From the NCBI GenBank assembly GCA_022750435.1, contig JAKIVS010000007.1, forward strand, positions 1 to 64,000: DNA of 64,000 nucleotides, in the 5' to 3' direction. A model generated the notes under the pieces. That model was not told where the DNA came from. It was given only the letters and a program-made list of their open reading frames with translations, and searched no databases. This DNA comes from Thermoplasmata archaeon. Lineage in GTDB: Archaea > Thermoplasmatota > Thermoplasmata > Lutacidiplasmatales > UBA184. A program made the position numbers and the translations under genes. Shown piece after piece: positions 37,596-46,533 of the stretch (position 1 is its first letter; each line of letters starts with the position of its first letter).

Positions 37596-38807
37596 TCAAC
37601 GCTCGAGCTCCCAGTACCAGCGGGTTCGCCGGCTCCCGGCCGAGGCGATCGCTTCCCGAGCCGCCGCGGGGACCTCGGGGTCTTTCGCGAGCTTCCGGAC
37701 GGCCTCCGAATCCGACCGGTCGACCCGCGCGCTGAGGCCGTGCTCGGCGAGCACCTGACCCACCCGGTAGGCGTCGTAGCGCCAACTCTCCTCCCGGCGA
37801 CGAATCGCCACGTCCTTCGTCCCGGGAATCCGATGGAGTCCCAAGTCCTCGGCGGCCTTGTGAAGCTCCGAGGCCGTCGCCTCGAGCTCCCCGCTCAGGG
37901 CGAGCTCCCGCTCCCGGAGCTCCCGGAACCGGTCGACGAGGAGCGCAAGACGCTCCCGGTCCCCGTCGGGGACCTCCTTGAACTCCGGACAGATCGAGCG
38001 GAAGTCGCACCGCGGGCACTGACGTCCTGGGGTCGGGGGGTATTCGGCCGCGCGGATGCCGTCGCGGACCACAGCGACGCGGCCGTGCAACTCCTCCAGC
38101 ACGGGCGGTGCGCGGGGAGAGGTCCGGAGCGGCGTGAGCGAACGGAGATGGTACAGCGTCAGGCCCTCGACGGGGTCCGAGAAGTTCTCCTGAACGAGCA
38201 CCTGGTAGAGGGCGAGCTGGTCCGACTCCTTCGCTTCGGTGCGCGAGATCTCGCGGCTCGTCTTGTAGTCGACGACGTCGAGACCCCCGGTTGGTGTACG
38301 GTCCACCCGGTCGACGTACCCGTGGACCGGAATCCCGTCCCACGTCGCCTCGAGATGCTCCTCAATCGCCACCGGCGTCGGGGGGCTCGCACGGACGGTC
38401 TCCCAATACCCGGTGAGGATCTCCTCGCCGAGCCGCTTGTAGCGGGTCTCCTCCTCGGGGGAGGTGTAGCCGTCCGACACCCACGCCCGGCGGTACATCT
38501 CGAGGACCGCCTCGGTTTCCCCGACCGCCCGCGGCTCCGAGGCCGCGCGCTTCGCCTCTCCGGCGCGGAAGTCCTCCAAGGTCAGCTGCGAACGCCCGCT
38601 CGGCGTCTTCCGGACGCTCGGGACCACCAGAGGGCGGACCGCCTCTTCGAGGACGGAATGGATGACCCGGCCGAAGGAGAAGTATCCGCGCGGCGCCTCC
38701 GGCAGGCGGTCGATGTAGAGGTACTTCCACCGGAGCGGGCACTCGAGGTAGGCCCGGACCGACGAGTAGCTGAGCGGGCTTCCCCGATTCACGATGGGGG
38801 AAGCCAT
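37596..38807 (-). CDS. PD-(D/E)XK nuclease superfamily (RecB/AddB-C/Cas4-like)
   Basis: LSYSSVRAYLECPLRWKYLYIDRLPEAPRGYFSFGRVIHSVLEEAV...GYVDRVDRTPTGGLDVVDYKTSREISRTEAKESDQLALYQVLV...CPRCDFRSICPEF. Confidence 0.93.
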   Translation of the reverse strand: MASPIVNRGSPLSYSSVRAYLECPLRWKYLYIDRLPEAPRGYFSFGRVIHSVLEEAVRPLVVPSVRKTPSGRSQLTLEDFRAGEAKRAASEPRAVGETEAVLEMYRRAWVSDGYTSPEEETRYKRLGEEILTGYWETVRASPPTPVAIEEHLEATWDGIPVHGYVDRVDRTPTGGLDVVDYKTSREISRTEAKESDQLALYQVLVQENFSDPVEGLTLYHLRSLTPLRTSPRAPPVLEELHGRVAVVRDGIRAAEYPPTPGRQCPRCDFRSICPEFKEVPDGDRERLALLVDRFRELRERELALSGELEATASELHKAAEDLGLHRIPGTKDVAIRRREESWRYDAYRVGQVLAEHGLSARVDRSDSEAVRKLAKDPEVPAAAREAIASAGSRRTRWYWELER

Positions 38808-38892
38808 CGCCGGGTAAAATGATTCGGGACCGCCCTGCGGCCCGGCGCGCCCTGGAGGCGGGAGGGCAGGAAAGGGTTCGAGCCGGACCCGC

Positions 38893-39993
38893 TCAGTTGA
38901 GCGCGCCGACGGAGCTCTCCTCGAGCACCGAGGACGGGCGGGGCAACGGCATCGGCAACGGGTTCGTGCCGCGCGCCTGCGGGTTGGTGAGGTTCTTCGG
39001 CAGCCCGAGGAGGTCGAGGAGCTCCTTGTAGTGGTTGCGGATCGTCACGGGTGTGACGTTCGCGACCGCCGCGATCCGGTCCTGGCTGCGGGGCTCGCCC
39101 ATCAGGTTCGAGGCGATGTAGATGATCGTCGCCAAGATCCCGTTCGGCAGCACCCCCGAGGTCGAGTAGACCTGCTCCACTTGCTCGAGCAGGTCGAGCA
39201 CCTTGTGCCGGACCTCCTTCGAGAGGTTAAGGTCCTGCGTGAACCGGACCAGGTAGTCGCGGGGCTCGACGGGCTTGAGACCGAGCTTGAGCTCACGCGC
39301 GAGCAGCGTGTAGGCCCGGCCGACCTCGATCTTGGTCGCCTTCGAGTGCGCGATGATCTCCTTCATCGTGCGGGGCACGTGGCACTGCCGGCACGCCGCG
39401 TAGACGGAGGCGGCGACGAGCGCGACGATTTTCTTGCCGCGAGTCGCTTTGTGCTCGAGCGCGCGGCGGTAGATGTACGTCGCCGACTCCTTGACCTCTC
39501 GCGAGAGTCCCAGGACCCCGGCGAGCCGGTTGAGCTCGCCGAGCGCGACGACCAGGTTCCGCTGGTGCGTGCGGGCCGCGCGCAGGCGGTGGTTGAGCTT
39601 CCGCAGGTGGTAGAACTTCAGCGAAGCGTGGCGGGAGAGCGAGTTGCCCTGAAAGTCCCGCGTGGGGACGCCAATCTCGCTGAAGAGCCCCTTGTCGGGC
39701 ATGAGGGGGGAGATGACGGGACCCCAACCGCGGGCCTCACGGCCCGTGTCCTCTTTGGAGCCGCGCTGGCCCCGGTCCGAGACGAGGGCGGAGGCGTCCA
39801 CCACGAGGCCGCAGTCGGCGCACACGATCTCCCCGCGCATGTCGTCGCGGGTGAGGTGCGAAGACCCGCACTCGGGGCACGCATCTTGGGGTGGCGCCTC
39901 GTCCGAAACCGTCGGTTTCGAAGGTTTCGTAGCCCCCTTCGGCGCGTTCGCCGCCGTCGAAGACCGAACCGTGGACGAGGTGTGGCCCTTCAT
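38893..39993 (-). CDS. tfb: transcription initiation factor B (TFB/TFIIB)
   Basis: CPECGSSHLTRDDMRGEIVCADCGLVVDASALVSDRG...two cyclin-like repeats (YIYRRALEHKATRGKKIVALVAASVYAACRQCHVPRTMKEI; IIYIASNLMGEPRSQDRIAAVANVTPVTIRNHYKEL). Confidence 0.98.
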   Translation of the reverse strand: MKGHTSSTVRSSTAANAPKGATKPSKPTVSDEAPPQDACPECGSSHLTRDDMRGEIVCADCGLVVDASALVSDRGQRGSKEDTGREARGWGPVISPLMPDKGLFSEIGVPTRDFQGNSLSRHASLKFYHLRKLNHRLRAARTHQRNLVVALGELNRLAGVLGLSREVKESATYIYRRALEHKATRGKKIVALVAASVYAACRQCHVPRTMKEIIAHSKATKIEVGRAYTLLARELKLGLKPVEPRDYLVRFTQDLNLSKEVRHKVLDLLEQVEQVYSTSGVLPNGILATIIYIASNLMGEPRSQDRIAAVANVTPVTIRNHYKELLDLLGLPKNLTNPQARGTNPLPMPLPRPSSVLEESSVGALN

Positions 39994-40022
39994 ACTGACC
40001 GTTTAAGCTCATCGGACCACCC

Positions 40023-40033
40023 GTATATATAGT
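40023..40033 (-). promoter_or_regulatory. TATA box of tfb
   Basis: CTATATATACG on the minus strand about 30 bp upstream of the TFB ATG (39993), consistent with near-leaderless transcription. Confidence 0.7.
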
Positions 40034-40634
40034 CTGGGCCAACTCCTGTCAGGGTTGTTTGTACACTTCCGACACCGTGAGCCGCCCTGTCACGGCTTTG
40101 AAACTAACCTAGGCTCTTGAAACCGAACCCCGGCTCATGAATCGAAACGACTCGACCTTCGACCTCCCAGCGGACGCCTCGACTGCTAGGGCACAAGTTG
40201 GCTGAGAACAGCGTCTCACGGGGGGATGGGAACGCCCGGGCCGCTACCTTTGGGAACACAAGGGAGCAGAGACTACCTCCCCCACCCACGGTGACGCCCC
40301 CCTCTCGAAGCGACTCCAAAGCCGTTCGAGAAGCGAGGGCATTGTCGCGCGGTCGGACCCTCGGTTCCAACCCCTCCGCGGACCCCAGGGTAAGTCCGAA
40401 CGGCTGAGTTCAGCCTCAGAGACGTAACGTCCATTGCGGTCGGTTCTCAGATCGGGCAGCCCGACGCTCTTGCCCTCTCTGGTCGCACCTCACCCGGTGG
40501 TGGTCGCCCGAGACTCGATCCGGCTCCGATCGCGCGAATCCGAACCGCAAGGACGCTGCCTTCCATCCGGGAAAGGAGCCTACCGGCCCCGGTGCTGCGT
40601 GAGCCGCTTTGGAGCCGGCGAGGTATGAGTCATG

Positions 40635-41060
40635 TCACGCCCCATAGGAAAGGAGTAGCTTCAGAAGGTTCGCACGATCGCCCGGACTCAGGCGATTCAT
40701 CACGTGATCCTCGACCCCGACGGTGGCTCGTGTGCAAGCACTGAGCTTCCGACGTCCCTCGGCGGTCAGTCGGGCCCCCCTCGCGCGACCCACGTCGGGC
40801 GTTTCGGGTCGGGTCGCCCACCCCCTTCGCTCCAACCCGCTAAGGATTCGAAACATCGTCTGCGGCGTCACGAACGTTTGACGGGCCAATTGAGCGTTTG
40901 AAAGCCCTGGAGACTGCTCAAGAATCGCCATGGTCGCGTACTGAGACAGAGTGACGCCGAGTCTTCGCAGGGAGCGGTCCATCATGGTGTGGAGCTCGTG
41001 CTGGGCCCGTTTCAGCTGGTACCCGACGCGCATGCGGGCATCCTGTTCTTCGAAGGTCAT
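40635..41060 (-). CDS. MarR-family transcriptional regulator
   Basis: MTFEEQDARMRVGYQLKRAQHELHTMMDRSLRRLGVTLSQYATMAILEQSPGLSNAQLARQTFVTPQTMFRILSGLERRGWATRPETPDVGRARGARLTAEGRRKL. Confidence 0.95.
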   Translation of the reverse strand: MTFEEQDARMRVGYQLKRAQHELHTMMDRSLRRLGVTLSQYATMAILEQSPGLSNAQLARQTFVTPQTMFRILSGLERRGWATRPETPDVGRARGARLTAEGRRKLSACTRATVGVEDHVMNRLSPGDRANLLKLLLSYGA

Positions 41061-41061
41061 A

Positions 41062-41094
41062 TCAGCGTGCTTATATGTTGTCAGCGTGCTTATA
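41062..41094. promoter_or_regulatory. divergent promoter with duplicated 14-bp direct repeat
   Basis: TCAGCGTGCTTATA at 41062-41075 and 41081-41094, each including a TTATA-type element between marR (-) and the monooxygenase (+). Confidence 0.75.
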
Positions 41095-41110
41095 CTCGTT
41101 GGAGCAAGCC

Positions 41111-41443
41111 ATGCCAACCACCATCGAGACCGGAGCGCGCATCGTGACGCTGATCAACGTCTTCACCGTGGAGCCGGGCCGACAGGACGACCTCGTGCGG
41201 GAGCTTGAAGACGTCACCGAGCACTTCATGAAGAAGGCTCCGGGCTTCATCTCGGCGAGCATCCACCGCGGCCTTGACGGACAGCACGTCGCCAACTACG
41301 GTCAGTGGGAGTCTATGGAGGCCCTCGACGCCATGCGTCGGAACCCGGACGCGCAGGCCACCATGAAGAAGGCCGCCGCGATCGGGACCCCGGCCGCCTA
41401 CCTGTACACGGTGGAATCCGTTCACCACCGGTCCAGCGAGTAG
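41111..41443 (+). CDS. antibiotic biosynthesis monooxygenase (ABM) family protein
   Basis: IVTLINVFTVEPGRQDDLVRELEDVTEHFMKKAPGFISASIHRGLDGQHVANYGQWESMEALDAMRR. Confidence 0.93.
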   Translation: MPTTIETGARIVTLINVFTVEPGRQDDLVRELEDVTEHFMKKAPGFISASIHRGLDGQHVANYGQWESMEALDAMRRNPDAQATMKKAAAIGTPAAYLYTVESVHHRSSE

Positions 41444-41703
41444 GATTCGCCTCGGAAGGGGCCAGGTCGTGTCCAACCCGGGGAGGAGCCTCGAACGCAG
41501 AGAGCTGGTCGCACCGGGACCCCGGTACTGCTGGGACCGGGCAGAATACTCGGGCGGCCGGTCGTCCCCCCGCTGTACGGCGGGCGCCCTCCCGTCGGCC
41601 ATCCGTTCTTGTCGGGCGAGCCCTCCCGAGCGCGCCCCGGGCCGGCCGCCGTGCGATGCCGCCGCTCGCGGACCCGTGTACTCTTAAGCGAGCGCGCCGC
41701 TCG

Positions 41704-43173
41704 ATGGAACGAGACCGGGCCGGGTCCCGGTCGGTGACGACGATGGACCGCTACGAACGGGTGCCGATCGAGGAACAGCCCCCCGCTGAGCGGGTCCGGA
41801 AGTTCGCGCTGATCGACGAGCCGTACACGCTCGAGCAAGCCGTGCTCGAGGGGCAGCGGTGTCTCCAATGCGCGATGCCCTACTGTGTCCAAGGGTGCCC
41901 GATCACCCAGGATTGCCGGGGGTACAACATCCTCGTCGGGGAGCGAGATTTCGACGGCGCGGCGCGCCTCACGCTCCGCGACAACCCGCTCTCGACGGTG
42001 CTCTGCAAGACCTGCTACCACTTTTGCGAGGACGATTGCATCATGGCCGGGCGGGGCGTTCCCATCGCCATCCGCCACCTCAAGCGCGCGGCGCTCGACT
42101 TCGGAAAATCCGACCTCCTCTACGTCCCCTCCAAACGGCGGGAGGAACGGGTCGCCATCATCGGGGGCGGCCCGGCCGGGCTGATGGCCGCGTGGGACCT
42201 CGCCGTGCGGGGCCACCCCGTGACCGTCTTCGAGCAGGAGCCGTTCCTCGGCGGCCAAGTCAACACGATCCCCCGCTACCACCTCGAGAAGGACGACGTC
42301 GACACCGACCTGGCGCGCTGGAAGAACCTCGACGTCACCTTCGTCGTCGGCGAGAAGGCGGGGCCGGACCTTTCTCCGAAGAAGCTCCTGACGGACGGGT
42401 ACGAGGCCGTACTCGTCACCGTGGGAGCCTCGAAGGCGCGCGAGCTCAACGTGCCGGGGGAACATCTCCCGGGCGTCTACCACGCCCTCCCGTTCCTGCT
42501 CGCGATCAACAAGCGCCCCGAGGGCCTGTTCGGCCGGACCGGCCGCCGGGTGATCGTCATCGGCGCCGGGGACGTCGCCCTCGACGCGGCGCGGTCGGCG
42601 CGACGCCTCACCGGAGGGGGGGAAGTCCTCCTCGTCTACCGCCGTGGACCTGAGGACATGAAAGCCACGGAGGAAGAGAAAGCCGGCGGGGAGATCGAGG
42701 GCATCCGCTTCGTCTTCTACCGCTCGCCCAAGTCGATCGTCGGTTCCCAGCACGTCGAGGGACTGATGGTGGAGCGCACCGAGCATGGCCCGGTGGACGC
42801 GAAGGGCCGTCGTCCGCTCATCACGGTGCCGAACTCCGAGGAGCTCCTCCCGGCGGACATGGTCATCATCGCCGTCGGCGAGGTCGCCGACGTCGCGGGG
42901 TTCGAGCCCGACTACAAGTTCAAATTCGCCTCGATGGGCTGGCCGGAGGGCGCCCGCGACGACACGATGACGGAGGTCGAGGGGGTCTTCGCCACCGGCG
43001 GCCGGTCCGTGGTCCATGCGATGGGCGCGGGCGAGCGCGCCGCCGCGGCCATCGACGCCTACCTCGCGAAAAAACACGGCCGCGCGCCGGAGCCCCGCCC
43101 CGACCCCTTCGGTGGGACCACCCCGCCGCCGGTCGTGCCGCCGGGCTACGGCGCCCCGACGTGGACTCCGTAG
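41704..43173 (+). CDS. NADPH-dependent glutamate synthase small subunit-like oxidoreductase
   Basis: QRCLQCAMPYCVQGCPITQDCRGYN...CKTCYHFCEDDCIMAGRG...VAIIGGGPAGLMAAWDLAVRGHPVTVFEQEPFLGGQ...VIVIGAGDVALDAARSARRL; start 41704 or 41743. Confidence 0.94.
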   Translation: MERDRAGSRSVTTMDRYERVPIEEQPPAERVRKFALIDEPYTLEQAVLEGQRCLQCAMPYCVQGCPITQDCRGYNILVGERDFDGAARLTLRDNPLSTVLCKTCYHFCEDDCIMAGRGVPIAIRHLKRAALDFGKSDLLYVPSKRREERVAIIGGGPAGLMAAWDLAVRGHPVTVFEQEPFLGGQVNTIPRYHLEKDDVDTDLARWKNLDVTFVVGEKAGPDLSPKKLLTDGYEAVLVTVGASKARELNVPGEHLPGVYHALPFLLAINKRPEGLFGRTGRRVIVIGAGDVALDAARSARRLTGGGEVLLVYRRGPEDMKATEEEKAGGEIEGIRFVFYRSPKSIVGSQHVEGLMVERTEHGPVDAKGRRPLITVPNSEELLPADMVIIAVGEVADVAGFEPDYKFKFASMGWPEGARDDTMTEVEGVFATGGRSVVHAMGAGERAAAAIDAYLAKKHGRAPEPRPDPFGGTTPPPVVPPGYGAPTWTP

Positions 43174-43330
43174 CGCCGGACCGAAGCGAGCCGTCCCGGT
43201 CGACGGGATTCGTGGTCGGCGTCCCACGCCGCGCCATCTCCGCGGGAGTTCGGGGTCGGTGGGCAACGGTCTCCGAGCTATGCAAAGACGCCGACGGGAC
43301 GACCGTCGCATCGGTCGTCGCGGGAGGTGT

Positions 43331-44608
43331 CTACGCCGCCGCCGAGACCGAGAAGACGCAGCCGCGCTGCGCGTGGCGGCGGGGGTCCGGCCGCGACACG
43401 TCGTAGCCGTTCCCAAGGCGGGTCTCCAGGGCGGCCTTGATCAGCTGGGGGCAGAGGATCCGCCCGACCTCGGGCGACTGCGCGACGCACGCGAAGCAGC
43501 CGTTCACCCGCAGCACGAGCGGCTGACTCTTGACCATGGAGAGGCGCCCCATCGCGTGGGTGTCGTAGTACGTCTGGAGCGAGCGGGCGACCTCGACGGG
43601 CGTCTCCCCCTCGAGCGACCGGCCGACCTCGCGGCCGACCTGGCGGCCGATGGTCGCAATCAGCTCCGTGATGTCGAGGGTCATGCCCGAGACCCCGGCG
43701 ATCCGCATTCCGAGCGCAGTCACGTCCCGGATCCGGTCGACCGACTCCGCCTCCCGTCCCTGGACGACCGGTAGGCCGGCGCTCACCGGCGTCTCGAGCT
43801 CGACCAAACGGCGCTCCACCTTCGAGCTCTTGCTCCACAGGCGTTGGTGATAGTCCCGCGCGAGCCGGAAGAACGACGGCGCGCTCGACCAGAGCGCCAC
43901 CTGGTGGGTGTCGGAAGCGCCCAGGCCCTCCGCGCCGGACACGTAGATGAGCGCCCCGGTCCGGTCGATGACCACCGTGCGGTTCGAGACCGGGCCGCTC
44001 GCATGGCGGAGCTCGCTGAACGTACCGAACAGCTTCGCCTCGGTCAGGTTCCCGAAGGTGACCTCGGTGACGACCCGCACGCGGACGCCGCGCTCGGACG
44101 CGTCCCGGAGGGCCCGGTCGACGCCGCCGTCGACCGCGCGGGAGAGCGAGAAGCCGCCCACGGCGACCCGGATCTCCTCCCGGGCCATACCGATCCGCTT
44201 GTTCAGGAACTTGTGGATCGTGTCCGGCCCCTCGAGGACCGTGAACCGGTGGGCGTCGCCGGTCGCGGGCGCCTCGAGGCTCTCGCGCCAATCCGCGAGC
44301 ACGCGCTCTCGGTCGCCTTCGAGGCGGCGGAGCTTGTCCCCGGCCCGCCGGATCCACCGATTGACCACGGCCTCGGGGGGGACGGCGGCGAAGCGCATCG
44401 GCCGCTGGCCGTAGGAGGTGACGAGACCGGCCGTCTCCAGTTGCCGGATGAACCGGTACGCCTCGGCCCGGTTCAGCGCCGAAAGGCGAGCGAGTTCGGC
44501 CGCAGTTTGCGGCCCCTCGCGGCAGAGCGCGAGGTAGAGGCGGGCCCCCTGTTCCGGGACCCCGTGCTCGACGAGCAGACCGTGGAGGCCCCCGTTCGGC
44601 TGCCCCAC
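43331..44608 (-). CDS. TrmB-family transcriptional regulator with Cys-containing (V4R-like) C-terminal extension
   Basis: HGVPEQGARLYLALCREGPQTAAELARLSALNRAEAYRFIRQLETAGLVTSYGQRPMRFAAVPPE...; C-terminus LRVNGCFACVAQSPEVGRILCPQLIKAALETRLGNGYDVSRPDPRRHAQRGCVFSV. Confidence 0.87.
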   Translation of the reverse strand: MGQPNGGLHGLLVEHGVPEQGARLYLALCREGPQTAAELARLSALNRAEAYRFIRQLETAGLVTSYGQRPMRFAAVPPEAVVNRWIRRAGDKLRRLEGDRERVLADWRESLEAPATGDAHRFTVLEGPDTIHKFLNKRIGMAREEIRVAVGGFSLSRAVDGGVDRALRDASERGVRVRVVTEVTFGNLTEAKLFGTFSELRHASGPVSNRTVVIDRTGALIYVSGAEGLGASDTHQVALWSSAPSFFRLARDYHQRLWSKSSKVERRLVELETPVSAGLPVVQGREAESVDRIRDVTALGMRIAGVSGMTLDITELIATIGRQVGREVGRSLEGETPVEVARSLQTYYDTHAMGRLSMVKSQPLVLRVNGCFACVAQSPEVGRILCPQLIKAALETRLGNGYDVSRPDPRRHAQRGCVFSVSAAA

Positions 44609-44659
44609 GGCCTTCGAGGCCGCCGACGGGATAAAAGGACGGCGAGACGACGGGACGAT

Positions 44660-45319
44660 CTAGAGCGCGGCCTGGAAGTCTTCGATGGTGAGCGGGTACG
44701 GGACTTCGGCCCCGCCCGCCCGCGCCCGCAGCACTTCGCGCGAGAGCAGCCAGTAGACGGTCGCGAGCGCGACCCGTCCCTTGTTGTTGGCGGGAATCAC
44801 CAGGTCGACGTTCCGCGTCTCGTTGTTCACGTCGCAGAGGCCGACGACGGGGATGCCGATCGAGACCGCCTCGCTGAGCGCCTGCTGGTCGGTCGCCGGG
44901 TCCGTCACGACGAGGACCTTGGGCTCGAAATAGTCGGCGAGGCTCGGATTGGTGAGGCAGCCCGGGACGAATCGCTCGGAGTAGGAGACCGCCCCGATCG
45001 TCTTCGCGAAGACCCGGACCGGCTTCTGTCCGTACTGGCGCTGCGAGACGGAGAGGATCTTCTCGGCGGGGTAGCGGGAGAGGAACTTCGCGGCGAGCCG
45101 AATCCGCCGGTCGGTCTCGCGGATGTCGAGGACGTGGAGGCCGTCGAACCGGACCTTGTAGACGAATCGGCGCATCGACGCCGACTTCTGCTGGGTGCCG
45201 ATGTGGACGCCGCTCGTGAGGTAGGTCTCCTCCGGGATGAGGAGCTCCCCCGGCCGCGTGTCCTGGCCGTCGCTCTCCGTCGGGGGGAGCGGCTCGGCCA
45301 TGGCGTCCTCAGGGGTCAA
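44660..45319 (-). CDS. rps2: 30S ribosomal protein uS2
   Basis: LLIPEETYLTSGVHIGTQQKSASMRRFVYKVRFDGLHVLDIRETDRRIRLAAKFLSRY...VLVVTDPATDQQALSEAVSIGIPVVGLCDVNNETRNVDLVIPANNKG. Confidence 0.98.
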   Translation of the reverse strand: MTPEDAMAEPLPPTESDGQDTRPGELLIPEETYLTSGVHIGTQQKSASMRRFVYKVRFDGLHVLDIRETDRRIRLAAKFLSRYPAEKILSVSQRQYGQKPVRVFAKTIGAVSYSERFVPGCLTNPSLADYFEPKVLVVTDPATDQQALSEAVSIGIPVVGLCDVNNETRNVDLVIPANNKGRVALATVYWLLSREVLRARAGGAEVPYPLTIEDFQAAL

Positions 45320-46533
45320 TGTGGGGCCTCGGTGGCGCCGCCGAGACGCAGGAGTTCATTTAGTTTTGCCACGCGTTCTCCGCCCAGCAAACCGCACTTG
45401 AGGCCGGCCGAGCCGAACGCGACCGCGACGTGGGCGAGCCACCCTTCCGGGAGGTCCCCGGACCGGTGGGAGGTCACGGTCGCCATCCCGTTCGCCTTCG
45501 CGAGCGCGACCGTCGCGAGGGTGTCGGTGAGGGTGCCGACCTGGTTGACCTTGATCAGGATCGCGTTCGACGACTTTTCGGCGATCCCCCGACCGAGGCG
45601 GGAGCGCTTCGTCGTGTAGATGTCGTCGCCGACCACGAGGCATTTCGAGCCGACGGCGGCCGTGAGTTGCGCGAACGGTCCGAACGCCTCCTGGTCGAAC
45701 GGGTCCTCCACGTACCGCAGGTCGTACCGGTCCACGAGCTCGGCCACGAAGGCGACCTGGCCGTCCGAGTCCAGGGTCCGGTCCTTGTAGCGGTACTTCC
45801 CGTCAGAGTAGAATTCGCTCGCCGCCAGGTCGAGGCCCGGATACACCGGCAGCTTCGTCGTGTCGCGAACGCTCGCGCAGGCGGCGGTCAGGATCTCGAG
45901 CGCCTCGATATTCCCGATCGGAGCGACCCAGCCGCCTTCGTCTCCCCGGCCGAGCGCGAGCGTCGGGTACGCTTTGTGGATCGCCTCCCCGACGGCGCGG
46001 TGGACCGCGATGGCGGCCCGCACCTCCTCGAGGGGAGTGGCGTCGGGAGCGTAGGCGTGGAACTCCTGGATGTCCGGTCCACCGATCGCGTGTCGGCCGC
46101 CGTTGAGGCAGTTCCCGACGACCGCGGGCCATTGGGACGGGTGCGCCGCGGCCCCGAGGGACTCGGCGAGGGTGCGACCGTCCTCGGCCGCATGCGCGAG
46201 GGCCGCGGCGAGGGAGAGCGCGGTGGCGGTGTTGCCGCCGATCCGGGAGAAGTTCTCCGTCCCGTCGACTTCGTGGAGCTTCGCGTCGAACCCCGCTTGG
46301 TCCGCCACGTCGCGCGCGACGAGTGCCGGCCGAAGGTCGCGCGCGGCGGTGGCCATCGCCTCGGTCACGCCGCCCTTTGGGAACGCCTGGACCTCGTGGG
46401 TCCCGGTGCTCTCCCCGCTCGGACCGCCCGCGGTTCCCCGGAATCCCCGCGCGGTCTCGACCGTCGCCTCGAGCGTCTCGCGGCCGCGGCTATCGAAGAT
46501 CCGACGGAATCGGACGTCGGTGATGACGCTCAT
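45316..46533 (-). CDS. eno: enolase
   Basis: ITDVRFRRIFDSRGRETLEATVETARGFRGTAGGPSGESTGTHEVQAFP...DPFDQEAFGPFAQL...VVGDDIYTTKRSRLGRGIAEKSSNAILIKVNQVGTLTDTL...ATVTSHRSGD. Confidence 0.98.
   Translation of the reverse strand: MSVITDVRFRRIFDSRGRETLEATVETARGFRGTAGGPSGESTGTHEVQAFPKGGVTEAMATAARDLRPALVARDVADQAGFDAKLHEVDGTENFSRIGGNTATALSLAAALAHAAEDGRTLAESLGAAAHPSQWPAVVGNCLNGGRHAIGGPDIQEFHAYAPDATPLEEVRAAIAVHRAVGEAIHKAYPTLALGRGDEGGWVAPIGNIEALEILTAACASVRDTTKLPVYPGLDLAASEFYSDGKYRYKDRTLDSDGQVAFVAELVDRYDLRYVEDPFDQEAFGPFAQLTAAVGSKCLVVGDDIYTTKRSRLGRGIAEKSSNAILIKVNQVGTLTDTLATVALAKANGMATVTSHRSGDLPEGWLAHVAVAFGSAGLKCGLLGGERVAKLNELLRLGGATEAPH

Noticed and set aside
25009-38807. Cas4-like nucleases as evidence of a CRISPR-Cas locus
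   Set aside because: No repeat-spacer array and no other cas genes seen in the window; RecB-like nucleases are common in archaeal repair.
40104-40628. Small ORFs 40104..40370 (-), 40198..40407 (+), 40434..40628 (+)
   Set aside because: No recognisable protein features, mutually overlapping, no supporting start context.
40034-40634. RNase P RNA or SRP RNA in the intergenic gap
   Set aside because: Searched both strands for RNase P conserved blocks (e.g. GAGGAAAGTCC, ACAGAAA) and the SRP helix 8 core (GGTCAGG...GGAAGGGAGCAGC); not found.
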